Below are positions 1 to 5,683 of a stretch of 40,913 bases of DNA, one piece after another (the stretch's first letter is position 1; the number at the start of each line of letters is the position of its first letter). The DNA lies in NCBI GenBank assembly GCA_003599055.1, contig QZIM01000003.1, positions 1-40,913 on the forward strand. The letters run 5' to 3'. This DNA is from Candidatus Woesearchaeota archaeon (GTDB taxonomy: Archaea; Nanobdellota; Nanobdellia; Woesearchaeales; ARS49). The position numbers and the translations under genes were made by a program. Under the pieces are notes generated by a model that did not search any database, was not told where the DNA came from, and saw only the letters and a list, made by a program, of their open reading frames with translations.

Positions 1-51
1 TTGGCCGACGACTTGGTTTTGTTCGTCTACAACGTCAATGTTTTCATTCAT
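1..51 (-). CDS. Nudix-family protein, N-terminal 17 codons only (cut by window edge)
   Basis: Reading leftward from an ATG whose first base is 51, the window holds 17 codons giving MNENIDVVDEQNQVVGQ before the edge. An opening of the type (I/L)D(V/I)VDExNxVVG is typical of Nudix hydrolases and of the isopentenyl-diphosphate isomerase/IDI-like Nudix group, which hydrolyse or isomerise nucleotide- or prenyl-diphosphates. The Nudix box itself would lie outside the window, so the family call is an inference from this short N-terminus. The ATG overlaps the stop codon of the upstream gene in an ATGA arrangement, so it is probably translated by coupling from that gene and has no promoter of its own here. 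Confidence 0.5.
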   Translation of the reverse strand, partial: MNENIDVVDEQNQVVGQ

Positions 52-749
52 GGGAGAGCGCAGGTTGCTCTTTTTTCGTGTGAGCTGATGCGCATGCAGG
101 CGTTTTCATCTCCGGTTGCGCGCGAGTAGTGTGCAAGGCATTCATCTTCAAAGATGAGGTCTTGGCACAGGACCGGTTGTGTTTTTTTGATTGCGAGTGT
201 TGTGACGCAGTTGGTGAGTGTTCCAAGGTCGCGGATGCGTTGGCAGAGCCGGTGGTCGTCTTTTTGTATTGCGCTTGCAAGGAAGCACCGGTCGCGGTCT
301 TCTCCGCTGAGTTGTTCACAGGGGACGGTAAGGGGCGCGTTGGCGGCCGGCGGGTTTGGCGGTGAAGGAAGGTCTTCGGGCGCAAGGGCAACGGGCGTCG
401 GCTCGGGAAGTGAAGGGAGTTGGGCGGGAGTTTCTACTTCTTCAATGACGCGAATAGTGCCAAGGGGCGCTGCCTCCGCAATAATGATTCCGTGCGGTTC
501 GGTAATGAGGTTTCCGCTCGGGTTTGAAAGTGCGGGTAAAAAGGGGATGATTGCAAGGGCGATGAGCACCATTGCGAGTGCAACGGCAAGAGAAGTGCGG
601 GATGCGGGCGCTTCCTGTTGCGCTGCAGCAATTGCTGATTCAACGTCGCGCAGGCTCCAGCCGACTTCAAGGAGGACGTTCTTGATTTGTTCTTCCGGAT
701 AGCGGCGGTCAAGTGAGAGAATGTATTCGACGAGTTGTCTGTTTGCCAT
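48..749 (-). CDS. Membrane-anchored protein with N-terminal UBA-like helix bundle and C-terminal Cys repeats
   Basis: About 233 residues. Residues 1-45 look like a small three-helix UBA-like fold (QLVEYILSL, PEEQIKNVLLEVGW, LRDVESAIAAAQ). A hydrophobic segment at about 54-74 should span the membrane. Residues about 90-145 are proline rich, a likely spacer. The C-terminal 85 residues hold about four imperfect repeats, each with two cysteines (starting at CEQLSGEDRDRC, CQRIRDLGTLTNC, CQDLIFEDEC, CMRISSHEKRATC), probably an extracytoplasmic disulfide or metal-binding region. I do not recognise the full-length family. The start is the ATG at 749, not the longer in-frame reading, because a TATA box sits 22-29 nt upstream, as for a leaderless mRNA. 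The Nudix-like gene follows with an ATGA overlap. Confidence 0.75.
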   Translation of the reverse strand: MANRQLVEYILSLDRRYPEEQIKNVLLEVGWSLRDVESAIAAAQQEAPASRTSLAVALAMVLIALAIIPFLPALSNPSGNLITEPHGIIIAEAAPLGTIRVIEEVETPAQLPSLPEPTPVALAPEDLPSPPNPPAANAPLTVPCEQLSGEDRDRCFLASAIQKDDHRLCQRIRDLGTLTNCVTTLAIKKTQPVLCQDLIFEDECLAHYSRATGDENACMRISSHEKRATCALP

Positions 750-767
750 ACTTGTTTTGTTGATATC

Positions 768-798
768 GTACTTTATAAGGTTTCGCATGGTAAAGTAC
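768..798 (-). promoter_or_regulatory. TATA box inside an 8-bp inverted repeat
   Basis: Minus-strand TTATAAAG at 771-778 lies 22-29 nt before the ATG at 749. It is partly inside an inverted repeat, GTACTTTA (768-775) and TAAAGTAC (791-798), with a 15-nt centre. A symmetric site over the TATA box is the classic position for an archaeal repressor operator; that role is inferred. Confidence 0.6.
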
Positions 799-808
799 GG
801 CTGTCGTC
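776..808. repeat. 33-bp direct repeat, copy 1
   Basis: The 33 bases from 776 to 808 (beginning TAAGGTTTCGCATGG) recur without change at 992-1024. This copy carries the right half of the TATA-spanning inverted repeat of the gene starting at 749. Confidence 0.9.
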
Positions 809-851
809 GAGTGTTGCGCGACATCAGCGAGAAGAGAGAAGGGTCTTAATT

Positions 852-983
852 ATGTTTTCGAAAAAAACATTTAATTATTTGCGTCTCAATTCGAGCTGAA
901 GAGCGCCTTTTGATCAAACCGCGAAAATCGAAGATTTTCGAGGACCAGAAAATCCTTCGGATTTTCTTGGCTTTTAAGAAAAG
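852..983. repeat. Cluster of four short hairpins in the 750-1088 intergenic region
   Basis: Four inverted repeats sit close together: ATGTTTT/AAAACAT (852-858 with 864-870, loop 5); CGAAAATC/GATTTTCG (922-929 with 933-940, loop GAA); AGAAAATCC/GGATTTTCT (947-955 with 959-967, loop TTC); CTTTT/AAAAG (971-975 with 979-983, loop AAG). The last three are tandem and each has a 3-nt loop. They lie downstream of the minus-strand gene 1089-1925 and upstream of the promoter at 771. No convincing open reading frame occurs in this 339-base gap. Confidence 0.75.
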
Positions 984-991
984 TTTGCGCG

Positions 992-1024
992 TAAGGTTTC
1001 GCATGGTAAAGTACGGCTGTCGTC
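992..1024. repeat. 33-bp direct repeat, copy 2
   Basis: Identical to 776-808, 216 bp away. It keeps the TAAAGTAC half-site (1007-1014) but lacks the partner GTACTTTA and has no TATA box, so it looks like a duplicated fragment of the promoter region. Confidence 0.9.
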
Positions 1025-1034
1025 TATTTTTTCT

Positions 1035-1090
1035 GAAAACTGTTTTCTGAAAACTGAGAACTGAAGACTGACAACCGATAACTGATAACT
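1035..1090. repeat. Heptamer array 1 (8 units, consensus GANAACT)
   Basis: Eight consecutive 7-base units read GAAAACT, GTTTTCT, GAAAACT, GAGAACT, GAAGACT, GACAACC, GATAACT, GATAACT. The array runs into the stop codon (1089-1091) of the minus-strand gene 1089-1925, so in that transcript it is the first part of the 3' UTR and reads as repeats of AGTTNTC. Confidence 0.85.
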
Positions 1091-1925
1091 AACTAAAAAG
1101 GCTCGCAATCCATCCAACTACTGACTTGAAGAATCCTGCAATGCCTGAGGTCGCTTTCATTGCGGGCGTGTCACTGAAGTTTTTGGGTTCTGCGTCGATT
1201 TCAGGAATGGGCGGTGTTGTTTCTTTGGCAGGAGTAGGTTCTGTTTTGGTTTCTTCCTTGCTCTCCGCCTGTTTTTTCATTGCTTCAATTTCTTCAGGCG
1301 TGAGTTTTTTGACGCATTTGCAGCTTGAACAAAGGTGTCCTGATGGGCAGTGCGCGTCTTCTTCGCATTCTTCGCTGGCGTCCTTGTCGTTGTCGCCGCA
1401 GGCAATCACGACAGGGTTGTTCTCAAGGGCTGCTTGTGCGATTTTGCACGTGCAGTCGTTTTGGCAGGAACCGTATTGGGCGGTTGTTTTTCCAAAGCAG
1501 ATGCTGCCCGGAGGGTCGCAGTTTTCGCCCTTGTCTTTTTCGGTGATTTTGTTGCCGCAGGAGCTGATTGGTTTTGAGCTTGAGCCGGAGCTGCCGCCTG
1601 TGCCGCTTGCGTTTCCGGTGCATCTCCCGTTTTCACAGCCGGAATAGCCGAATCGGGTGCAGTCGTAGATTTCATTGCTGCGCTGGCCGCCTTGGCAGAA
1701 GTATTCGCGAAGGTATTTGCTTTTGTTGGTGGATACTGCTTCGTCGGTTGATGTTGAGGTGACGCACGTGTCGTGCAGGTCAGTGATGCCGTATTTGACG
1801 GAGCCGAGGATTTTGAGTGCTTCGTCTTTTTCATCTGCGCCGCCGTTATCGGTGTCCGTGCAGGTCACTGCATAGGCGCCGGTTGCAAGGCAAAGGACGA
1901 TGAGTGCAATAATGAGGCCACGCAT
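1089..1925 (-). CDS. Secreted Cys-rich protein
   Basis: About 278 residues. The N-terminus (MRGLIIALIVLCLATGAYA) is a standard Sec signal peptide with cleavage expected after AYA. The mature part has many cysteines, including CxxC-like clusters (CGDNDKDASEECEED, CPSGHLCSSCKC), a Gly/Ser linker, a Lys/Glu/Pro-rich stretch and a hydrophobic C-terminal helix (GIAGFFKSVVGWIASLF) that could be a membrane-associated tail. These features suit a disulfide-rich surface protein; I do not recognise a named family. The ATG at 1925 is preferred over the TTG two codons upstream because a TATA box lies 24-31 nt before it. Heptamer array 1 begins at its stop codon. Confidence 0.75.
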   Translation of the reverse strand: MRGLIIALIVLCLATGAYAVTCTDTDNGGADEKDEALKILGSVKYGITDLHDTCVTSTSTDEAVSTNKSKYLREYFCQGGQRSNEIYDCTRFGYSGCENGRCTGNASGTGGSSGSSSKPISSCGNKITEKDKGENCDPPGSICFGKTTAQYGSCQNDCTCKIAQAALENNPVVIACGDNDKDASEECEEDAHCPSGHLCSSCKCVKKLTPEEIEAMKKQAESKEETKTEPTPAKETTPPIPEIDAEPKNFSDTPAMKATSGIAGFFKSVVGWIASLFS

Positions 1926-1948
1926 ACCCAAACGGGAAGTTTGGCAGT

Positions 1949-1956
1949 ATTTAAAA
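1949..1956 (-). promoter_or_regulatory. TATA box of the 1925 gene
   Basis: Minus-strand TTTTAAAT-type box, 24-31 nt before the ATG at 1925, supporting a leaderless transcript. Confidence 0.6.
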
Positions 1957-1970
1957 TTTTGCGGATAGGC

Positions 1971-1978
1971 TTTTAAAT
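1971..1978 (+). promoter_or_regulatory. TATA box of the 2000 gene
   Basis: Plus-strand TTTTAAAT, 22-29 nt before the ATG at 2000. It is divergent from the TATA box at 1949-1956 and only 15 bp from it. Confidence 0.6.
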
Positions 1979-1999
1979 GACATTTTCGTTTTGCCGAGT

Positions 2000-2959
2000 A
2001 TGCGGGGGATTTGGCTCATCGTGATAGTGTTGTGCGCAGGGCTAGCTTCCGCTGCACAAATTGACACGGCAATTACGACGATTGCGCTGCAGGGGGGTTT
2101 TGCGCAGGTGCGGTCGCAATATGTGATTATAAGCCAGGGTGTCGAGGACTTGAAGGTCTCTTTGCCTGCGGATGTGCGTGAAGTGTATGCGGATATGGAT
2201 GACCAGCAACGCACGTGCAAAATTGAGAACGGGACTGCCTTTTGCGGGAGTACAAAGGGGCAAAAGCACGTGTTCACGATTGCGTATGAGAGTGAGGGCA
2301 TTGTGGGGAGTTTGGGCGAGCGGGAAGTGGTGAAGTTTTCTGAAGTGTTGCCGTTTCGGGCAAGTGAGCATACGCTGATTCTCAAGTTGGTGCGCGGAAG
2401 CGTGATTGCGCGTGAAATTGACAAGGACGAGTTTTTTTTCGTGACGCCAAAGCCAACGGAAGTGCTTTCGGACGGACAAAGGATTATCGTGACGTGGAAA
2501 TCACGTGATGTTGAGCAAGTTTCAATGAGCGCAGTAACTGAACCGGTGGCGGAAGAGGGAAGCGCTGCATATATCGCGCTTACCATTGCCGCAGTGTTTG
2601 GGGGCGCGGCAACATACGTTGTGCTAAGGCGCAGGTGGCGTGCGCCAAAGGAGGTAAAGCGTTCGGTTAAGCGAAAGGCAAAAGAGCCGGCAAAGGAAGT
2701 TCCGAAAGTTTCGGTCGCCGAACCGACGGTGCAGGTAAAAGCAATTGCGCCGCAGTTTGTCGAGGATGAGCAGCGCGTGGTTGAGCTGCTCAGGTCCGCG
2801 CAAAATCAGGAGCTCTGGCAAAAGCAACTCGTGCAGGAAACGGCATTTTCAAAGGCAAAGTTGAGCCGCATTGTGCGGAATTTGGAAGAGCGGGGAGTCA
2901 TAACAAAGCAGATTTTCGGGAACACGAATAAGATTGGGTTAAAGAAGGAGGGGAGGTAG
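2000..2959 (+). CDS. Membrane-anchored winged-helix protein with extracytoplasmic sensor domain
   Basis: About 319 residues. A signal peptide (MRGIWLIVIVLCAGLASA) leads into a beta-rich ectodomain of about 170 residues, then a transmembrane helix (AYIALTIAAVFGGAATYVVL), a Lys/Arg-rich juxtamembrane segment, and a C-terminal winged-helix domain of about 65 residues (VVELLRSAQ, FSKAKLSRIVRNLEERGVI, ending TNKIGLKK). This is the layout of archaeal one-component transmembrane regulators that sense outside and bind DNA inside; the signal is unknown. The ATG at 2000 is chosen over the TTG at 1991 because of the TATA spacing. Its 3' end (AAGGAGGGGAGG before the TAG) could serve as a ribosome binding site for the next reading frame. 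Confidence 0.75.
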   Translation: MRGIWLIVIVLCAGLASAAQIDTAITTIALQGGFAQVRSQYVIISQGVEDLKVSLPADVREVYADMDDQQRTCKIENGTAFCGSTKGQKHVFTIAYESEGIVGSLGEREVVKFSEVLPFRASEHTLILKLVRGSVIAREIDKDEFFFVTPKPTEVLSDGQRIIVTWKSRDVEQVSMSAVTEPVAEEGSAAYIALTIAAVFGGAATYVVLRRRWRAPKEVKRSVKRKAKEPAKEVPKVSVAEPTVQVKAIAPQFVEDEQRVVELLRSAQNQELWQKQLVQETAFSKAKLSRIVRNLEERGVITKQIFGNTNKIGLKKEGR

Positions 2960-2960
2960 G

Positions 2961-2990
2961 TTGTTTCACGTTGTTTCATCTTGTTTCACG
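2961..2990 (+). repeat. Triple decamer repeat upstream of a TATA box
   Basis: Three consecutive 10-mers read TTGTTTCACG, TTGTTTCATC, TTGTTTCACG, sharing TTGTTTCA. They stop 6 bp before the TATA box at 2996-3003, a position that suits an activator or repressor site. Confidence 0.75.
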
Positions 2991-3563
2991 GATTTTTTAT
3001 ATACTGCAGGGGGCTCAAGGAAATCACAAGCCACCATCCACGAGTATGCGAAGGGGGCCAAAAGCCCCCTCGCTACTCACTTTTCTTGGCTCAGGTCAAA
3101 ATCAAGGAGGAAAGTTCTGTTTTTCGTTCTTGTTGCGCTCGTGCTCGGCGCTCTGGCCTTTTGGTTCAGCCCGTTTTGGAATGCGGAAGTAATTGTGGAG
3201 GAGGCGTGGGTGCAGGTAATGCCGCAAGGAGAACGGGCAGGATTTGCATCGTTATTATTTATTGAGCGGTTAAGCGAAGCAGAAGGGGCACCGGAAGAGG
3301 ATTTTCGTGACCGTATCCTGGCCGCACAGCGGTTGCTGAGCATTGTTGAGGAAAATCTTGATATTGAGGGCAGGCCGTATAAGGTGCTTCGGCAGTTGCA
3401 GGAAGTTGACGACGCGCTTCGCCAGGGTAAGCGCAGGCTTGAGCAGTTTTCGCCGCGTTCGGATGAGGAGGAACTCCTAATTAGGCACGCCAGGCTTCGT
3501 GTTGATATTTTGATTGAGGAAGTGGAGTTAGCAAAGCAAAAGAATAAGGCGCAGCTGGCTTAG
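2961..3563 (+). CDS. Single-pass membrane protein with helical C-terminal domain; start uncertain
   Basis: The certain part is a membrane helix (KVLFFVLVALVLGALAFWF, from about 3111) preceded by a basic stretch (RSKSRRK), followed by about 130 charged helical residues likely to form a coiled coil. I do not recognise the family. The start is unclear. A TTG at 2961 lies one base after the previous stop with AAGGAGGGGAGG just upstream, giving 200 residues. Yet a TATA box at 2996-3003 predicts a transcript from about 3028, and an AAGGAGG at 3104-3110 is correctly spaced only from a CTG at 3117, with no in-frame ATG, GTG or TTG there. The stop overlaps that of the convergent gene ending at 3560 by three bases. 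Confidence 0.6.
   Translation: MFHVVSSCFTDFLYTAGGSRKSQATIHEYAKGAKSPLATHFSWLRSKSRRKVLFFVLVALVLGALAFWFSPFWNAEVIVEEAWVQVMPQGERAGFASLLFIERLSEAEGAPEEDFRDRILAAQRLLSIVEENLDIEGRPYKVLRQLQEVDDALRQGKRRLEQFSPRSDEEELLIRHARLRVDILIEEVELAKQKNKAQLA
2996..3003 (+). promoter_or_regulatory. TATA box with predicted structured leader
   Basis: TTTATATA predicts a transcription start near 3026-3030, which would leave a leader of about 90 nt containing the 15-bp hairpin at 3042-3078 and the AAGGAGG at 3104-3110. Confidence 0.6.
3042..3078 (+). promoter_or_regulatory. Strong leader hairpin (15 bp, two 1-nt bulges)
   Basis: Left arm GAGTA(T)GCG(A)AGGGGGC at 3042-3058 pairs with GCCCCCTCGCTACTC at 3064-3078 around a CAAAA loop. 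It sits between the predicted transcription start and an AAGGAGG sequence, so it could be a regulatory leader structure. No U-run follows, so it is not a standard intrinsic terminator. Confidence 0.6.
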
Positions 3564-3784
3564 CACTTGTCGCAAAAGCCGAATTTGCCTTCTTTTGCAA
3601 GTCCGACAATTGCGTCTTCGAGTTTTTTGCTGTGCTTTTTGAGGTCGTGTTCGAGTTCTTCAATGAGTTTGCCGCAGAGGGGATGGTTTGCCGTTTTGGT
3701 GTCTTTTTTGTACTGGTCGAGTCGCCAGATGAGTCTTCGGCAGTCGGTGAGAAGGGCTGTTTTGTTAAAGTTGCAGTTGTGCAT
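3560..3784 (-). CDS. Small helical protein ending in CxxC
   Basis: 74 residues from the ATG at 3784. It begins MHNCNFNKTALL, is mostly charged alpha-helix (LIEELEHDLKKHSKKLEDAIVGLAKEG) and ends FGFCDKC, so a C-terminal CxxC plus an N-terminal Cys/His may bind metal. I do not recognise the family. The start is chosen because minus-strand GAGGTGAT (3788-3795) is an excellent Shine-Dalgarno sequence 3-10 nt upstream, and the TATA box at 3819-3826 puts transcription start just before it. The longer in-frame ATG at 3808 would lie upstream of the predicted transcript start. Confidence 0.65.
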   Translation of the reverse strand: MHNCNFNKTALLTDCRRLIWRLDQYKKDTKTANHPLCGKLIEELEHDLKKHSKKLEDAIVGLAKEGKFGFCDKC

Positions 3785-3787
3785 ACT

Positions 3788-3826
3788 ATCACCTCTTCTG
3801 ATGAGCATACTGCGCGGGAATATAAA
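3788..3826 (-). promoter_or_regulatory. TATA box and Shine-Dalgarno of the 3784 gene
   Basis: Minus-strand TTTATATT at 3819-3826 and GAGGTGAT at 3788-3795. This is one of the few single genes here with a leader and ribosome binding site. Confidence 0.6.
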
Positions 3827-3828
3827 TG

Positions 3829-4392
3829 CTACGGGGAATACAAGCGCAGGGGAAAGTCAAGGATGCGCCTGCGCACGTGCTCCGCTGTTTGTTCAAGCGC
3901 GCCGTTTGGATTGGCGATAACCTCGTACGGGACGCCCATTTGGTCTTTCCAGTGGAGTTCAGCAGCAAGTCTTTTTTCGGCAGAATCAGGGGTGTCTCCG
4001 CGCACGAGCATTCTTTGTTTGCATTCTTCTTCCGCTTCTTCAAGGAAGAGGTGAAGGAGGGGCGTGTTGTGCGCAGAATAGCGCAGGGTTTGGAGGTTGT
4101 GGGGCGTGAGTATCATAAGGTTGTAGCGGTCGTTTTCCGCTGCACGGGCGACGTCTGATTTTTTGGTGCCGTACCGGTTTCCGTGGACAAGCGGAGTGAC
4201 CCAAAGCCAGTCTTCTTCGCGCGCAAAGTCTTCAAGCGTGCAGGAGGTGTATTCTCCGGGAAAGTCGGTTGGTCGCGAAGGGCGGCTGGTGTTGCTTGGG
4301 ACGTAGGCAAATTGCGGGTGTGCAAGGAGTGCGCGCACAATGCTTGTTTTGCCGCTGCCTGACCGTCCGGTGAAGGTGATGATTGCGCCCAT
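3829..4392 (-). CDS. Guanylate-kinase-like P-loop nucleotide kinase
   Basis: 187 residues, close to the usual guanylate kinase length. The P-loop GRSGSGKT is at residues 9-16. SRPSRPTDFPGEYTSCTLEDF resembles the GMP-binding TTRxPRxGExxGxDYxF segment, and VHGNRYGTKKSDV matches the family's VHGxYYGT motif. Guanylate kinase makes GDP from GMP and ATP. The GMP-binding segment differs from the canonical form, so a related NMP-kinase substrate is possible. The ATG at 4392 is chosen because a TATA box lies 23-31 nt upstream; longer in-frame readings run into the neighbouring promoter. It is divergent from the PRPP synthetase gene, another nucleotide-metabolism enzyme. Confidence 0.65.
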   Translation of the reverse strand: MGAIITFTGRSGSGKTSIVRALLAHPQFAYVPSNTSRPSRPTDFPGEYTSCTLEDFAREEDWLWVTPLVHGNRYGTKKSDVARAAENDRYNLMILTPHNLQTLRYSAHNTPLLHLFLEEAEEECKQRMLVRGDTPDSAEKRLAAELHWKDQMGVPYEVIANPNGALEQTAEHVRRRILDFPLRLYSP

Positions 4393-4414
4393 GCGCACGG
4401 TGTGCGCGCGGTCA

Positions 4415-4423
4415 TTTTTATTG
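4415..4423 (-). promoter_or_regulatory. TATA box of the 4392 gene
   Basis: Minus-strand CAATAAAAA, 23-31 nt before the ATG at 4392. Confidence 0.5.
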
Positions 4424-4474
4424 GTTGCGAAAGCATACTTATCAGGAGCAAGTGATGAAAACGCGCGCGAAAGG

Positions 4475-4481
4475 TATAAAA
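4475..4481 (+). promoter_or_regulatory. TATA box of prs
   Basis: TATAAAA, 25-31 nt before the ATG at 4506. It decides the start: upstream in-frame ATGs lie before the predicted transcript start. Confidence 0.7.
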
Positions 4482-4505
4482 GAGGGGAAGGCTGTGTGCG
4501 GTTCA

Positions 4506-5609
4506 ATGCAAAACGGGAACGGGCCGATTGGCATTGTTGATGTCTCTCCGAATGGGAATCACGCATTTTCTGCAATTGTTTCGTTGATGCTGGGCATCAA
4601 GCCGATTGAGACGAAGGTGAAAAAGTTCAGTGACGGCGAGGTGGATATTGATATTGACGGCTCGGTGCGGGGAACGGATGTGTTTTTGTTTCAGAGTTAT
4701 GTGGCGCCGGTTGGTGAGCGAAAGTACGAGTTTGAGAATACGGTGAGCGCTGCCCGGTCAGGCGGGGGTGCGCGCAGGATTACTGCGGTGTGGCCGTATT
4801 GTTTTGGGATGCGCGGCGAGCGGCAAACAAGGCCAAGGCAGTCGGTTCCTATTGAGGTTTGGGCGCGGTCTGCGTACGCGATGGGTGTTGAGCAGATTGT
4901 GACGGTTGGCCTGCACACGGATGTTATCAAGACGATTTTTCGCGCGGTGGGCGAGCGGGGCGGGATTAAGGTTGAGGATTTGCCGTTCGAGCCGCTTGCG
5001 GCAAATTACATTATGCAGAGCGCGATTGCGCGCGACTTAACGGACATTGTGGTGGCAAGCCCTGATTCCGGCGGGACAAAGCGTGCGGAAAAAGTGCTTG
5101 AGCTGATTGCGCAAAACAGCAGCCTGCGCCCGGACCTTGCGATTGGGCATAAGTATCGCAGTCCGGATGAGCAGACAACTCCGCTGCGGCTTGTGGGTGA
5201 TGTTGCGGGAAAGAGTGTTTTTATCTATGATGATATTGCGGGGACGCTCGGGACGATTGAGGGCGCAACGCGGATGGTTGAGGATGCGGGGGCAAAGGAC
5301 ATAACGCTGCTGTTTATTCACCCGGTTCTTGGCAAGGGGTACGAGGAAAGTCTTGAGCGGCTTGCGGCAAATCCGAAGATTCGCGAGATTGTGTTTGGGA
5401 ATTCGATTCCGCTCAAGTCTGCCGCGCTGAATTGTCCGAAGGTGCGCGAGATTCCGCTTGAGCCGTTTGTTGCGGAGGCGATTCGCCGGCTGAATGCAAA
5501 TGAGAGTATGAGCGATTTGCACAAGTACGGGACGATTGTGGAGATTTACGAGCGGATGCGCGAGGAGGGTGTGAGCCCGCGCCGTTTTGATATTCGCCAA
5601 ATTGGCTGA
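4506..5609 (+). CDS. prs: Ribose-phosphate pyrophosphokinase (PRPP synthetase), divergent
   Basis: 367 residues, longer than the usual 285-320. It makes PRPP from ribose 5-phosphate and ATP for purine, pyrimidine, histidine and NAD synthesis. Recognisable landmarks are KFSDGEVDIDIDGSVRGTDVF (40-60), PSPDSGG-type SPDSGGTKRAEKV (185-197) and the PRPP loop FIYDDIAGTLGTIEGA (239-254). The canonical PYxxYxRQDRK segment is replaced by PYCFGMRGERQTRPRQ (97-112) with VPIE following, and the DLH motif is GLH (His137). It belongs to the family, but it may be a specialised variant. The ATG at 4506 fits a leaderless transcript. Confidence 0.8.
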   Translation: MQNGNGPIGIVDVSPNGNHAFSAIVSLMLGIKPIETKVKKFSDGEVDIDIDGSVRGTDVFLFQSYVAPVGERKYEFENTVSAARSGGGARRITAVWPYCFGMRGERQTRPRQSVPIEVWARSAYAMGVEQIVTVGLHTDVIKTIFRAVGERGGIKVEDLPFEPLAANYIMQSAIARDLTDIVVASPDSGGTKRAEKVLELIAQNSSLRPDLAIGHKYRSPDEQTTPLRLVGDVAGKSVFIYDDIAGTLGTIEGATRMVEDAGAKDITLLFIHPVLGKGYEESLERLAANPKIREIVFGNSIPLKSAALNCPKVREIPLEPFVAEAIRRLNANESMSDLHKYGTIVEIYERMREEGVSPRRFDIRQIG

Positions 5610-5652
5610 TTCTTATCAATATGTTCTGGCATACAGGAAGCACGCGCTAAAT

Positions 5653-5661
5653 GTTTAAAAT
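5653..5661 (+). promoter_or_regulatory. TATA box of the PIN-PhoH gene
   Basis: GTTTAAAAT, 23-31 nt before the ATG at 5684. It overlaps an alternative upstream ATG at 5651, which argues against that start. Confidence 0.6.
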
Positions 5662-5683
5662 GGCGCGGTGCTCTGCCTGCGCT

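Noticed and set aside
1035-1090. Heptamer arrays as CRISPR
   Set aside because: Units are 7 bases with no spacers, and no cas gene is present.
3046-3192. ATG at 3046 as start of the gene ending at 3563
   Set aside because: It is in a different frame that stops at 3192, and it opens inside the leader hairpin; a frameshift would be needed.
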